From positions 6,277,001-6,341,000 of the forward strand of contig NZ_CP025394.1 in NCBI RefSeq assembly GCF_002943525.1: a DNA stretch of 64,000 nucleotides, read 5' to 3'. Of the stretch, positions 23,711 through 32,831 are shown in pieces; the stretch's first letter is position 1; every line of letters begins with the position of its first letter. The translations under genes and the position numbers were made by a program. The notes beneath the pieces are model-generated. The model had not been told where the DNA came from, did no database searches, and was given only the letters and a program-made list of their open reading frames with translations. The DNA comes from Kitasatospora sp. MMS16-BH015 (GTDB taxonomy: Bacteria > Actinomycetota > Actinomycetes > Streptomycetales > Streptomycetaceae).

Positions 23711-25828
23711 TCAGCCCGCCCGCTGCGCCTGCCGGATCAGCCGGTCGGCCTGGTGGGCGAGGTCCTCCGCGCGGTCGGCGGAGAGGTGGCCGTGGCCGAA
23801 GGCCGAGGCGTCCAGGAGCTGGGCCATCTGCCCGGCCAGCCGGTCGCGCTCGGCGCCGAGGGCGGTCAGGCGGTCGGTGGAGGCGCGGTAGGCCGCGTCG
23901 CCCGGGGTGTCCGAGGCGATGCCGGCGGTGGCCGAGCGCAGGGTGGCGGCGGCGAAGGGGCCGACGCCCGCGTCCAGCTGCTTGTAGGCGGCGGCGAGGC
24001 GCTGGTAGGCGCGGACCTGCCCGGCCAGGCCGTGCGGCAGGGCCGAGCGGTCCAGGTACTCGGTGAGCACCCGGCCGTCCGAGCGGTACGGGTCGTGCAG
24101 GCCGAGCAGGGCCAGCATGGTCGGCCGCAGGTCGGTGTGGTCGGACCAGACCGCGTCGGTGCGCCCGAGGTGCCTCACGCCGGGGCCGACCAGGCCGACC
24201 CAGGTGGTGTTGATGTCCGGGGCGAAGTCGCCGTGGTTCCAGGCGTAGGCCGGGCCGAGGTAGACGCAGGGCTTGGAGCAGTCGGAGCCGGCCGCCGTCA
24301 CGTAGTAGTCCGGGTCGGCGAAGGAGGTGAAGGTCGGGGTGCGCAGCGGGTCACCGGTGACCATGTGCAGGATCCTCATCTCGGCCTGGTCGGCCAGGTA
24401 CTGCGAGACGGTGTCGGTGCGCCCGGTGATCGGGTTGACCGCGGTGATCCTCGACCAGGCCCGCTCGAAGCCGCGGGTGGCCGGGTCGGCCGGGCCGGGC
24501 TGCCCGTTCAGGTAGAAGTTCGGCGCCGAGTCGGAGTGCACCTGGAAGGGGGTGGTCACGCCCTGCTGGGTGGCCAGCAGTCCGCGCGCGTTGGCGTTGA
24601 CCTCGCCGATCTGCCGGTAGGTGCAGGGCACGGTGACCCCGTCGCAGCCCGCCGGGCTCGGCGCGCCGCCCACGAAATGGTCGTTCTCGTCGGCGGTGAC
24701 CACGAAGAGGGTGTTCGAGGGCGTGATGCCGTCCCGCCGCAGGCGCTGGAAGAAGGTGCCGAAGGCGTCGTCGTAGGACTTCAGCTGCTGCACGTACCCG
24801 GCCTCGCCCGGGCCCCAGGCGCCGCTGGTCGGGCCGTGCTGGTCGTGGGCGTCGGAGATGTAGGCGTAGGTGACCGGGACGCCGGCCTCCTGCATCTGGG
24901 CCACGTAGCCGAGCGAGTTGTCGGCCGTCATGGCGTCGAAGCCGGGGAAGCCCGGGTTGCCCTTCGGGTCGGTGATCGCCTTGCCGGCCGTGGAGGTCAC
25001 CGCGGCGGCGCCGCCGGTGATCGCCGGGTCGACGGCCTTGGCGCCGTACAGCGCCCGGTAGCCCTGGTAGCCGCCGGGCTCGTCGGGCAGCAGGTCGGGG
25101 CTGGTGGCGCCCTTGGCGCAGACGGCCGAGTGCTGGGCGCAGTGCACGCCGATGCCCACGTAGTCGGCCTGGGCCCGGGCCGGGTCGGCCTTGGCCTCGG
25201 CGGCCTCGGGCGAGGCGGCCCCGAACACCTTGGTGATGTCGACCGTGGTGTTCTCGAGGATGGTGTTGGCCGCCGAGACGGCGCCGAAGTCGCAGCCCGC
25301 CTTGGTGTAGGCGGCCCAGGGCGCGGGGGCGTTCCTGCCGTCCGGGCCCACCATGGTCGGCGCGGCGTCGGCCGGGGCGGGCACCGAGGCGTCGGCCACG
25401 CCGTCGGTCCAGTAGGCGAAGCTGCCCGCCGAGTTCGTGGTGCCGTCCGGCTTGTAGTACCGGTAGGAGTTGGAGACGGCCTGGCCGTGCCGGTCGCCGT
25501 AGAGACCGGTGAGCGAGGTCAGGATGTCGTTGCCGGTGTGGGCGATCAGGGGGGTGTGGTGGTCGCCCGAGAGGGTGCCGTTCTCCTGGAGGAAGCTCAG
25601 GAGGTGCGGCATCTGTTCGAGATCGGACGGCACGTTCGGGTTGTCACGGGTCAGGTGCACGTTGTCGAACTGCAGGTAGATCACGTGGCGGAAGTCACTC
25701 CCGCCGGCCGATATCTGACACCCCGTCGGGTGCCGGTGGTGCTCGGTGTCGGCGGCGACGGCCGGTCCGGCCAGGGCCGATGCCAGGCCGAGGGCCAGTG
25801 CCAGGGCCGTCACTCTGCGCTTGCGCAT
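23711..25828 (-). CDS. Secreted alkaline phosphatase superfamily (phosphoesterase-like) protein
   Basis: This 705-residue exported protein has a signal peptide MRKRRVTALALALGLASALAG..AVA (cleavage ~26). Features of the alkaline-phosphatase/sulfatase fold: metal Asp in VIYLQFDNVHLTRDNP (~50); a likely nucleophile Thr in TPLIAHTGNDILTSLTGLYGDRHGQ (~95-110); TADENDHFVGG (~390); and the closing metal site WSDHTDLRPTMLALLGLHDPYRSDG (~575-600). The last ~100 residues form a helical tail. It is probably a phosphodiesterase or phosphatase acting on extracellular substrates. The exact substrate cannot be read from the sequence. Operon status looks monocistronic. Confidence 0.75.
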   Translation of the reverse strand: MRKRRVTALALALGLASALAGPAVAADTEHHRHPTGCQISAGGSDFRHVIYLQFDNVHLTRDNPNVPSDLEQMPHLLSFLQENGTLSGDHHTPLIAHTGNDILTSLTGLYGDRHGQAVSNSYRYYKPDGTTNSAGSFAYWTDGVADASVPAPADAAPTMVGPDGRNAPAPWAAYTKAGCDFGAVSAANTILENTTVDITKVFGAASPEAAEAKADPARAQADYVGIGVHCAQHSAVCAKGATSPDLLPDEPGGYQGYRALYGAKAVDPAITGGAAAVTSTAGKAITDPKGNPGFPGFDAMTADNSLGYVAQMQEAGVPVTYAYISDAHDQHGPTSGAWGPGEAGYVQQLKSYDDAFGTFFQRLRRDGITPSNTLFVVTADENDHFVGGAPSPAGCDGVTVPCTYRQIGEVNANARGLLATQQGVTTPFQVHSDSAPNFYLNGQPGPADPATRGFERAWSRITAVNPITGRTDTVSQYLADQAEMRILHMVTGDPLRTPTFTSFADPDYYVTAAGSDCSKPCVYLGPAYAWNHGDFAPDINTTWVGLVGPGVRHLGRTDAVWSDHTDLRPTMLALLGLHDPYRSDGRVLTEYLDRSALPHGLAGQVRAYQRLAAAYKQLDAGVGPFAAATLRSATAGIASDTPGDAAYRASTDRLTALGAERDRLAGQMAQLLDASAFGHGHLSADRAEDLAHQADRLIRQAQRAG

Positions 25829-26119
25829 CCTGCTGCCTCTCTGGAGACGAACGGGTACGGCGGGTACGACGGCGCGAGGCTCCCACAGCCGGCGCGAACG
25901 GAACAGGGTGACGGCACCAGGTCGCGGTGAAGGGGCGGTAAAATCGGCCCTTGGCCGAGGCGGACCCCCGCGACTGATCGGCCCCCGGCCCTTGTCCGAA
26001 AGCCGGACATTAGACTCGACCAGTCACGGTGTGCCGCCCCACGCGGAGCACGGGGACGCCGAGGGCGAGGTAGCCCTCGTCGGGCACACGGCCCGGGACC
26101 TTTGAACGAGGAGGAACGG

Positions 26120-28009
26120 GTGGCCCTGCTGACCCGCATTCGGGGACCGCGCGATCTCGACCGGCTCACCCCGGCCCAGCTGGCCGCACTGGCGGAGGAG
26201 ATCCGCGGCTTCCTGGTCGACGAGGTCTCCAAGACGGGTGGCCACCTCGGGCCGAACCTGGGCGTGGTGGAGCTCACCATCGCGCTGCACCGGGTCTTCG
26301 ACTCGCCCCGGGACCGGATCCTCTTCGACACCGGCCACCAGTCCTACGTGCACAAGCTGCTCACCGGCCGCCAGGACTTCTCCCGGCTGCGGATGAAGGG
26401 CGGCCTCTCCGGCTACCCGTCCCGGGCCGAGTCCGAGCACGACGTGATCGAGAACTCGCACGCCTCCACCGTGCTCGGCTACGCCGACGGCCTGGCCAAG
26501 GCCAACCAGCTCCAGGGCCACTCCGACCGCCCGGTGGTCGCCGTGATCGGTGACGGCGCGCTCACCGGCGGCATGGCCTGGGAGGCGCTCAACAACATCG
26601 CCGACGCCAAGGACCGCCCGCTGGTCATCGTCGTCAATGACAACGAGCGCTCCTACTCGCCGACCATCGGCGGCCTGGCCAACCACCTCGCCACCCTGCG
26701 CACCACCAAGGGCTACGAGCGCTTCCTGACCTGGGGCAAGGACGCGCTCCAGCGCACCCCCGTGGTCGGGCAGCCGCTGTTCGAGACCCTGCACGGCGCC
26801 AAGAAGGGCCTCAAGGACTTCATCGCCCCGCAGGGCATGTTCGAGGACCTCGGCCTCAAGTACATCGGCCCGATCGACGGCCACGACCTGACCGCCCTGG
26901 AGTCCGCGCTCACCAAGGCGCGCGGCTTCGGCGGCCCGGTGATCGTGCACTGCCTCACCGAGAAGGGCCGCGGCTACCGCGCCGCCGAGCAGAACGACGA
27001 GGACCGCTTCCACGCGGTCGGCGTGATCCACCCCGAGACCGGCCTGCCGATCAAGACCTCCGGCAAGGACTGGACCTCGGTCTTCGGTGAGGAGATGGTC
27101 GCGCTCGGCGCCGAGCGCAAGGACGTGGTGGCGATCACCGCCGCCATGCTCCACCCGGTGGGCCTGGCCCCCTTCGCCAAGGCGTACCCGGACCGGATCT
27201 TCGACGTGGGCATCGCCGAGCAGCACGCCGTCACCAGCGCGGCCGGCCTGGCCACCGCCGGGCTGCACCCGGTCTTCGCGGTGTACGCGACCTTCCTCAA
27301 CCGGGCCTTCGACCAGGTGCTGATGGACGTGGCCCTGCACAAGCTGGGCGTCACCTTCGTGCTCGACCGCGCCGGGGTGACCGGCACCGACGGCGCCTCG
27401 CACAACGGCATGTGGGACATGTCGATCCTCCAGGTCGTCCCGGGCCTGCGCCTGGCCGCACCGCGCGACGCCGAGCAGCTGCGGATGCAGCTGCGCGAGG
27501 CCGTGCAGGTGGACGACGCGGCCACCGTGGTCCGGTACTCCAAGGGCACGGTCGGCCCGGCCGTCCCGGCGGTGGGCCGGGTCGGCGGGATGGACCTGCT
27601 GCGGGAGTCCGCCGAGGAGCGGCCGGACGTGCTGATCATCTCGGTCGGCGCGCTCGCCCCGCTCTGCCTGGAGACGGCCGACCTGCTGGCCGCCGAGGGC
27701 CTCTCGGTCACCGTGGTCGACCCGCGCTGGGTCAAGCCGGTGGACGCCGCGCTGCCCGGCCTGGCGGCCCGCCACCGGGTGGTCGTCACGGTGGAGGACA
27801 ACGGCCGCGCCGGCGGCGTCGGCTCGGCGATCGCGCAGGCGCTGCGGGACGCCGAGGTGGACGTGCCGCTGCGGGACTTCGGCGTGCCGCAGGAGTTCCT
27901 GGACCACGCGACCCGGGACGAGATCCTGAACGAGATCGGGCTCACCGCCCCGGCGATCGCGGCGAAGGTGGCCGCGCTGGTGGCCAAGCTGGAGCGGGTC
28001 GAGGTCTGA
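26120..28009 (+). CDS. dxs: 1-deoxy-D-xylulose-5-phosphate synthase
   Basis: This is the first enzyme of the MEP isoprenoid pathway: it condenses pyruvate and glyceraldehyde-3-phosphate using thiamine diphosphate. The protein is 629 residues, the usual size. Diagnostic parts: SKTGGHLGPNLGVVELTIALH (~30-50), DTGHQSYVHKLLTGR, GDGALTGGMAWEALNN with VNDNERSYSPT for TPP/Mg binding (~150-180), DVGIAEQHAVTSAAGLA (catalytic Glu, ~365), and GVTGTDGASHNGMWDMSIL. GTG 26120 gives MALLTRIRGPRDLDRL, the normal Streptomyces start, with AGGAGG six bases upstream; TTG 26102 is less likely. No other isoprenoid gene is adjacent. Confidence 0.97.
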   Translation: MALLTRIRGPRDLDRLTPAQLAALAEEIRGFLVDEVSKTGGHLGPNLGVVELTIALHRVFDSPRDRILFDTGHQSYVHKLLTGRQDFSRLRMKGGLSGYPSRAESEHDVIENSHASTVLGYADGLAKANQLQGHSDRPVVAVIGDGALTGGMAWEALNNIADAKDRPLVIVVNDNERSYSPTIGGLANHLATLRTTKGYERFLTWGKDALQRTPVVGQPLFETLHGAKKGLKDFIAPQGMFEDLGLKYIGPIDGHDLTALESALTKARGFGGPVIVHCLTEKGRGYRAAEQNDEDRFHAVGVIHPETGLPIKTSGKDWTSVFGEEMVALGAERKDVVAITAAMLHPVGLAPFAKAYPDRIFDVGIAEQHAVTSAAGLATAGLHPVFAVYATFLNRAFDQVLMDVALHKLGVTFVLDRAGVTGTDGASHNGMWDMSILQVVPGLRLAAPRDAEQLRMQLREAVQVDDAATVVRYSKGTVGPAVPAVGRVGGMDLLRESAEERPDVLIISVGALAPLCLETADLLAAEGLSVTVVDPRWVKPVDAALPGLAARHRVVVTVEDNGRAGGVGSAIAQALRDAEVDVPLRDFGVPQEFLDHATRDEILNEIGLTAPAIAAKVAALVAKLERVEV

Positions 28010-28092
28010 GCTTTTCACGGGGGGTCGAACCCGTGACGGGATTGACCGGTCGTCCGGTTTTCTGACCCTTTGATGCCGTTCTGTCGGATTTG

Positions 28093-28120
28093 CAGGGGCG
28101 TGTCTCACGACACGCCCCTG
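28093..28120 (+). terminator. Terminator after dxs
   Basis: CAGGGGCGTGTC (28093-28104) pairs perfectly with GACACGCCCCTG (28109-28120) around a TCAC tetraloop. This 12-bp stem lies 84 bases after dxs. Confidence 0.85.
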
Positions 28121-28196
28121 TGACATTGTCAGATGATCGCGCCAAAAGGCGGGACCAAGGCCGTCCCCGACCGGCCCGCCGGGTAGGTTGTCATCC

Positions 28197-29717
28197 GTGC
28201 CGACCTCCATCCCCCTCCTCCGCCGCGTCGTCGCGCTGCCCTCCCGGCTGCCCGCCTCCGTGCGGACGGGGTACTGGACCCGGGTCGTCCCGGTGCTGGC
28301 CCTGCTCGCCGCCCTGACCCACATCCCCTCCTTCCTGCGGCCGGTCTGGAGCCCCGACGAGGGCTTCCTGGCCACCCAGGCCCGGATGCTGGCCGACGGC
28401 GGCGTGCTCTACGACACCGTGGTCGACCGCAAGCCCCCGCTGCTGCCCTGGCTCTACGAGGCCTGCTTCGCCGTCTTCGGCTCGGCCTCGCTCTGGCCGC
28501 TGCGCACACTCGCGATCGTCGCCCACCTGGTCACCGCGATCCTGCTGGCCTCCCTGGCCCGGGGCCGCTGGGGCGACCGGGCCGGGGAGGCCGCCGGGGC
28601 GCTCTACCTGCTGGTCTCGATCGGGCTCTCCCCGGAGGACACCCAGGCGGCCACCTTCGAGGTCTTCATGCTGCCCGCGATGGTGGCGGCCTTCCGGTAC
28701 GCCGAGCGGCGGCGCTGGCTGGCCGCCGGGATCGCGGTGGCGCTCTGCTCGCTGACCAAGCAGACCGGTGGGGCGGTCATGCTGCCGGTGCTGTGGATGC
28801 TCTTCCAGGACGCGCGGCAGCGCGGCGTTCGGTGGCTGCCGGCCCTCGGCAAGATCGGCTTCGGCTTCGCGCTGCCGATAGCCCTGGTCGCCGTCATCCT
28901 GACCAAGCCCAAGGGCTTCCTCTTCTGGGTGGTCACCGGCAGCGGCGACTACGCCTCGCTCGGCGGCTCGCTGCTCCAGATGACCGGTCGGGCGCTCGGC
29001 AACTCCGCCATCCTGCTCGGGGCCGGCCTCGGCTTCCTGCTCCCGCTCGGGCGGCGGCTCTGGTTCGCCTTCCGCCACCGCCCGCTGGCCGTGGCCGCCG
29101 GCGCCGAGCACGGCGCCACCTCGGACCTGTGGATCTGGCTGCTCTCCTCGGTGATCGCCGTCTCCACCGGCTTCCACTTCTTCGGGCACTACTACCTGCA
29201 GCTGATCCCGCCGCTGGTGCTGCTCGGCGTGGGCGCCGTCTCCACCTCCGCGATCAGCTGGCGCCCGGTCGCCGTCTACAGCACCGTCGCGGCCACCGTC
29301 TTCTGGGCCCTCGCCCTCTTCTGGCCCGGCCAGCGCCTCACCCACACCACCGAGGTCGCCACCACCGTCGCCGAGCAGACCACCCCCAAGGACACCGTCC
29401 TGGTCTGGGGCATGCACCCCGAGCTCTACTGGCTGGCCGACCGCCGCCCCGCCTCCCGCTACCTCACCGCCGGCTTCCTCACCAACTACAGCGGCGGCAA
29501 GGACGGCCAGCAGGTCGGCGAGCAGTACAGCGTCTCCAACGCCTGGCAGACCTTCGACCAGGAGCTCGCCAAGAACCCCCCGGAGATCGTCGTCGACGAC
29601 TCCGGCCGGGCCCCCTACCAACCCGAGCTCATCCCCAAGATCGAGAACCTGCTGGCCACGCGCTACGAAGTGGTCGGCGTGAACGCTGACACGGTGATCT
29701 ACCGCCTGAAGCGCTGA
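28197..29717 (+). CDS. GT-C superfamily membrane glycosyltransferase (GT39/ArnT-like)
   Basis: This 506-residue polytopic protein probably transfers a sugar from a polyprenyl-phosphate donor to an extracytoplasmic acceptor. Its first loop carries the GT-C acidic motif WSPDEGFLATQARMLADGG (Asp-Glu, ~residues 46-47), followed by YDTVVDRKPPLLPWLYE, as in PMT/ArnT enzymes. About ten TM helices follow. The last ~120 residues form a soluble domain (VWGMHPELYWLADRRPASRYLT). GTG 28197 is favoured over TTG 28188. TAGGTT, a fair -10 box, lies seven bases before the GTG, so the message may be leaderless. A secreted beta-helix protein follows; it could be a substrate, but that is speculative. Confidence 0.8.
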   Translation: MPTSIPLLRRVVALPSRLPASVRTGYWTRVVPVLALLAALTHIPSFLRPVWSPDEGFLATQARMLADGGVLYDTVVDRKPPLLPWLYEACFAVFGSASLWPLRTLAIVAHLVTAILLASLARGRWGDRAGEAAGALYLLVSIGLSPEDTQAATFEVFMLPAMVAAFRYAERRRWLAAGIAVALCSLTKQTGGAVMLPVLWMLFQDARQRGVRWLPALGKIGFGFALPIALVAVILTKPKGFLFWVVTGSGDYASLGGSLLQMTGRALGNSAILLGAGLGFLLPLGRRLWFAFRHRPLAVAAGAEHGATSDLWIWLLSSVIAVSTGFHFFGHYYLQLIPPLVLLGVGAVSTSAISWRPVAVYSTVAATVFWALALFWPGQRLTHTTEVATTVAEQTTPKDTVLVWGMHPELYWLADRRPASRYLTAGFLTNYSGGKDGQQVGEQYSVSNAWQTFDQELAKNPPEIVVDDSGRAPYQPELIPKIENLLATRYEVVGVNADTVIYRLKR

Positions 29718-29726
29718 GCTGAGCTG

Positions 29727-29749
29727 AGAGGTTTCGTACCGAAACCTCT
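29727..29749. terminator. Terminator after the GT-C gene
   Basis: AGAGGTTTCG (29727-29736) pairs perfectly with CGAAACCTCT (29740-29749) around TAC. The stem ends directly in TTGACA (29749-29754), a consensus -35 sequence, but no good -10 follows. Confidence 0.75.
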
Positions 29750-29829
29750 TGACAGTCGATCCCCCCCTCGCGAGAGACTTCCCCGGCGCCGATTCCGGCG
29801 GTCAAGGGAAATCAGTGGGGGACGTTCCG

Positions 29830-32322
29830 GTGCGAAGCGCAAGAATCCTGTCGGCCGTCGGGGCGTTCGCCCTCGGAGTGGGGCTCCTGCCCACCATGGC
29901 TTCCGCCGAAGCCGGGGGCGGCACCCGCTACGTGGACGGCCACAGCCAGTCCTGCTCCGACGCGGGCAGTGGCACCGAGGCGGCGCCGTACTGCACCGTC
30001 CAGGCGGCGGCGGACGCGGTGACGCCGGGCCAGACCGTGGTGATCGACCAGGACGTGCCGGCTCCGGGCACCGTGCACGTCACCCGCTCGGGCACGGAGG
30101 TGGCCCCGATCACCTTCACCGGACGGCCGGGGAAGCAGTTCGTCCTCAGCGGACTGGCGGTGACCGGAGCTGCGCACCTGCGGTTCCAGGGGATGTACTG
30201 GGCCGAGGGCGGGGTGGCCGTCTCCAGTGCAGAGGATGTCAGCTTCGACCACGACGCGCCTTACTCCGGTGTCGGGCCGTTCCACGTGACCGACGGCTCC
30301 ACCGGAGTCCGATTGACTCGGAGCTGGTTCTTGAGCCAGGCGCCGATCGTGGTCGACAAGGGGTCGACGGGCACTGTCATCAGCGGCAACTACTTCGCCA
30401 GTGTCGACCACCCGAGTGCGGCGTTCGTCTCCGTCGACGGAGCGACCGGCACGGCTGTCACGGGCAACACGATGCGCTTCAGTTGCGGCGGTGCAGTCTC
30501 GGTGGGCGGTCGATCCACGGGAACGACCATCGAGAACAACGTCGTCATGCCGCCCTGGCGCAGCACCTGCGCGACCAGCGGGATCCAGGTGGCGGCGGAT
30601 TCCACTGCCACGACCAAGAGCGCGTACAACCTGTTCAACCCCGACGCGGCGCAGCCGATCTACACCTGGTCGGGTGTCTCCTATCCCGACCTCGCCGCTT
30701 TCCGGACGGCCACCGGCCAAGGCGACCATGACCTGAGTGCGCCCGATGGCAGCAGGATCCTGGCCTGCCAGACCAACTACATGCAGCTGGCCGGGCCGCT
30801 GGCCGTCGACTCTGCCGACTCGGACGCGCCCGGCGCATTGCCCACCGACATTTACGGCACGCCCCGCACCGACGACCCGACCATCCCCGACACCGGGGCC
30901 GGCGGCGGCCACTACGACCGGGGCGCGGTCGAACTCGGTGCCTGCCCGGTCCTCGACACGGAGATCTCAGGGGAGCGGGAGACCCATCAGACCGGTGCCC
31001 GGTCGGTGCGGGCCTTCCTCACGGTCAAGCAGAGTTGGGACCTCCCGGGCACCATCGAGGTCGCCTGGGGGGACGGGACGACGACTTCGTACCCGTTCCA
31101 CGGCTCGCAGGGCGTGACGGTGGAGCACACCTATGCCCGGGCCGGGATCTACACCACGACCGCGACCACCACGCTGGCCGGGATGTCGAGCAGCCTGACC
31201 CTCACCTCCACCACCATGGGCTCCCAGTACCGGGCCGTCACCCCGGTCCGGGCGCTGGACACCCGGGACGGTACGGGGGCCGGCGGGCGGATCGCCCGGA
31301 TCCCGGCCCGCGGTGTGCAGCACCTGGACCTCTCCGGGGTGCTGCCCAAGGGGGCTCTGGCCGACAGCGCCGTCGTCAACATCACCGCAGTCAACCCGGG
31401 GGCGGCCGGCTTCATCACCGCGTACGAGACCTCCCGGCCCCGGCCGCTCGCCTCCACGCTGAACTTCACCAAGGGGGCCGTGGTCGCCAACCTGGCCACC
31501 CTGCCCAGCGCGTGGGGGATCGACCTCTACAACGGCTCGGACGCCCCGGTGGACCTGGTGGTGGACCTGGCGGGCTACTACCAGCGCAGCGCCGGGGACG
31601 GCTTCCACCCGACCGCCCCGACCCGGCTGCTCGACACCCGGAAGACCCGGCAGGTGCCCGCCCACGGCTCGACCACGCTCAAGGTGGCCGGGGTCGGCCC
31701 GGTGGCGGCCGACGCCTCGGCGGTGATGCTGAACGTCACCGAGGCCAAGGCCACCGCGCCCGGCTTCGTCACGGCCTACCCGGCCGGGATCGACCGGCCG
31801 ACGGCCTCGAACCTCAACTTCACCCCCGGGGCCGTCGTGCCCAACAGCACCGTCGTGCCGGTGGGCGCGGACGGCTCGGTGACCTTCTACAACGGCTCCG
31901 CCGCGCCGGTGGACCTGGTGGTGGACGTGCAGGGCTACTACAGCCCGACCGGCGGGATGGCCTTCCAGTCGGTCACGCCCACCCGAGTCCTGGACACCCG
32001 GGACTGGTACGTGGCCAAGCCGGTGGCCCCGTTCTCGTCCACCGCCGCGTACGTGGGCGGGCCGGACTTCCGGGACGACATGCAGCCCAAGGCCGTGGTG
32101 CTCAACACCACCGTCACCGGGCCCACCGCCGCCGGCTTCCTCACCGCCTACCCGGCGGGCACCACCCGGCCGACCGCCTCGAACCTCAACTTCGCGCCGA
32201 ACCAGACCCTCGCCGCGATGACGGTCAGCGGTCTCGGCTCGGGCTCGAAGGTGTCGCTCTACAACGGCTCTTACGGCTCTACCCACGTGGTCGCCGACTT
32301 CACCGGCTACTTCTACGGCTGA
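29830..32322 (+). CDS. Secreted right-handed beta-helix protein with PKD-like domain and three LDTR repeats
   Basis: This 830-residue extracellular protein starts at GTG 29830, followed by the signal peptide MRSARILSAVGAFALGVGLL..ASA. Residues ~30-370 are a pectate-lyase-like beta-helix (YVDGHSQSCSDAGSGTEAAPYCTVQAA, then N/G/V-rich rungs such as TGTTIENNVVMP). Next comes a PKD-like domain (IEVAWGDGTTTSYPF, VEHTYARAGIYT). Three ~115-residue repeats then run to the end (31231-31590, 31606-31940, 31965-32319). Each opens TP.R.LDTR, contains NLNF or TLNF, and closes VVD..GYY or VADFTGYFY. Such repeats are common on Streptomyces surface proteins and may bind carbohydrate or cell wall. No catalytic role can be assigned. 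Confidence 0.78.
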   Translation: MRSARILSAVGAFALGVGLLPTMASAEAGGGTRYVDGHSQSCSDAGSGTEAAPYCTVQAAADAVTPGQTVVIDQDVPAPGTVHVTRSGTEVAPITFTGRPGKQFVLSGLAVTGAAHLRFQGMYWAEGGVAVSSAEDVSFDHDAPYSGVGPFHVTDGSTGVRLTRSWFLSQAPIVVDKGSTGTVISGNYFASVDHPSAAFVSVDGATGTAVTGNTMRFSCGGAVSVGGRSTGTTIENNVVMPPWRSTCATSGIQVAADSTATTKSAYNLFNPDAAQPIYTWSGVSYPDLAAFRTATGQGDHDLSAPDGSRILACQTNYMQLAGPLAVDSADSDAPGALPTDIYGTPRTDDPTIPDTGAGGGHYDRGAVELGACPVLDTEISGERETHQTGARSVRAFLTVKQSWDLPGTIEVAWGDGTTTSYPFHGSQGVTVEHTYARAGIYTTTATTTLAGMSSSLTLTSTTMGSQYRAVTPVRALDTRDGTGAGGRIARIPARGVQHLDLSGVLPKGALADSAVVNITAVNPGAAGFITAYETSRPRPLASTLNFTKGAVVANLATLPSAWGIDLYNGSDAPVDLVVDLAGYYQRSAGDGFHPTAPTRLLDTRKTRQVPAHGSTTLKVAGVGPVAADASAVMLNVTEAKATAPGFVTAYPAGIDRPTASNLNFTPGAVVPNSTVVPVGADGSVTFYNGSAAPVDLVVDVQGYYSPTGGMAFQSVTPTRVLDTRDWYVAKPVAPFSSTAAYVGGPDFRDDMQPKAVVLNTTVTGPTAAGFLTAYPAGTTRPTASNLNFAPNQTLAAMTVSGLGSGSKVSLYNGSYGSTHVVADFTGYFYG

Positions 32323-32831
32323 CCCGGCTCCGCCGCCAGGCGGCGGAAGCGGCCCCCGTGGAAGACCAGCGGAGCCGTCGCCGGGGTGGCGGCGAGGTCG
32401 TGGACGCGGAGCAGGACGATGTCGTGGTCGCCGGCCGGGACGAGCTGGTCGATGCTGCACTCGAACCAGGCGGCGGCGGCCGGGAGCACGACGGCGCCGG
32501 CCTCGGTGGCCCGCCAGTCGAGGCCGGCGAAGCGGTCGGCGGCGGTGCGGGAGGCGAGGCGGAGGCAGGCGTCCTGGTGCTCGGCGGCCAACACGGAGAT
32601 GCCGAGGCGGGGGCGGCTGCGCAGCACGGGCCAGGTGCTGGAGGCGCGGTCGGCGCAGACCGAGACCAGGGGCGGGTCGAGGGAGACGGAGGTGAAGGAG
32701 CTGGCGGCCAGGCCGACCGGGTGGCCGTCGACCAGGGCGGCCACGGCGGTGACGCCGCTGGGGAAGGCGCCGAAGACCTGGCGGAGGGCCTTGGGGGCCA
32801 GCTTGGGGTCGAGATCGGTGGTGACGGTCAT
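32313..32831 (-). CDS. Flavin reductase domain protein (two-component monooxygenase partner)
   Basis: This 172-residue member of the HpaC/flavin-reductase-like family reduces FMN with NAD(P)H and hands it to a monooxygenase. It shows FGAFPSGVTAVAALVDGHPVGLAASSFTSVSLDPPLVSVCADRASSTW (~20-70) and, near the end, GDHDIVLLRVHDL. ATG 32831 overlaps the stop of the upstream luciferase-type gene (ATGA), so it is the last gene of the five-gene monooxygenase operon and the natural source of FMNH2 for all of them. Confidence 0.9.
   Translation of the reverse strand: MTVTTDLDPKLAPKALRQVFGAFPSGVTAVAALVDGHPVGLAASSFTSVSLDPPLVSVCADRASSTWPVLRSRPRLGISVLAAEHQDACLRLASRTAADRFAGLDWRATEAGAVVLPAAAAWFECSIDQLVPAGDHDIVLLRVHDLAATPATAPLVFHGGRFRRLAAEPGQP
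32329..32347. terminator. Possible hairpin at convergent gene ends
   Basis: TCCGCCG (32329-32335) pairs with CGGCGGA (32341-32347). The two convergent genes overlap by ten bases here, so the hairpin lies inside the 3' end of the flavin reductase gene. It could end transcription of the beta-helix gene. Confidence 0.4.

Noticed and set aside
26024..28375. 783-codon minus-strand frame opposite dxs
   Set aside because: Dxs motifs on the plus strand are complete; the opposite frame has no recognisable motif.
26120..29717. Isoprenoid or terpenoid biosynthetic cluster around dxs
   Set aside because: Only dxs is present; the neighbours are a secreted phosphoesterase-like protein and a glycosyltransferase. 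Dxs is a housekeeping gene.
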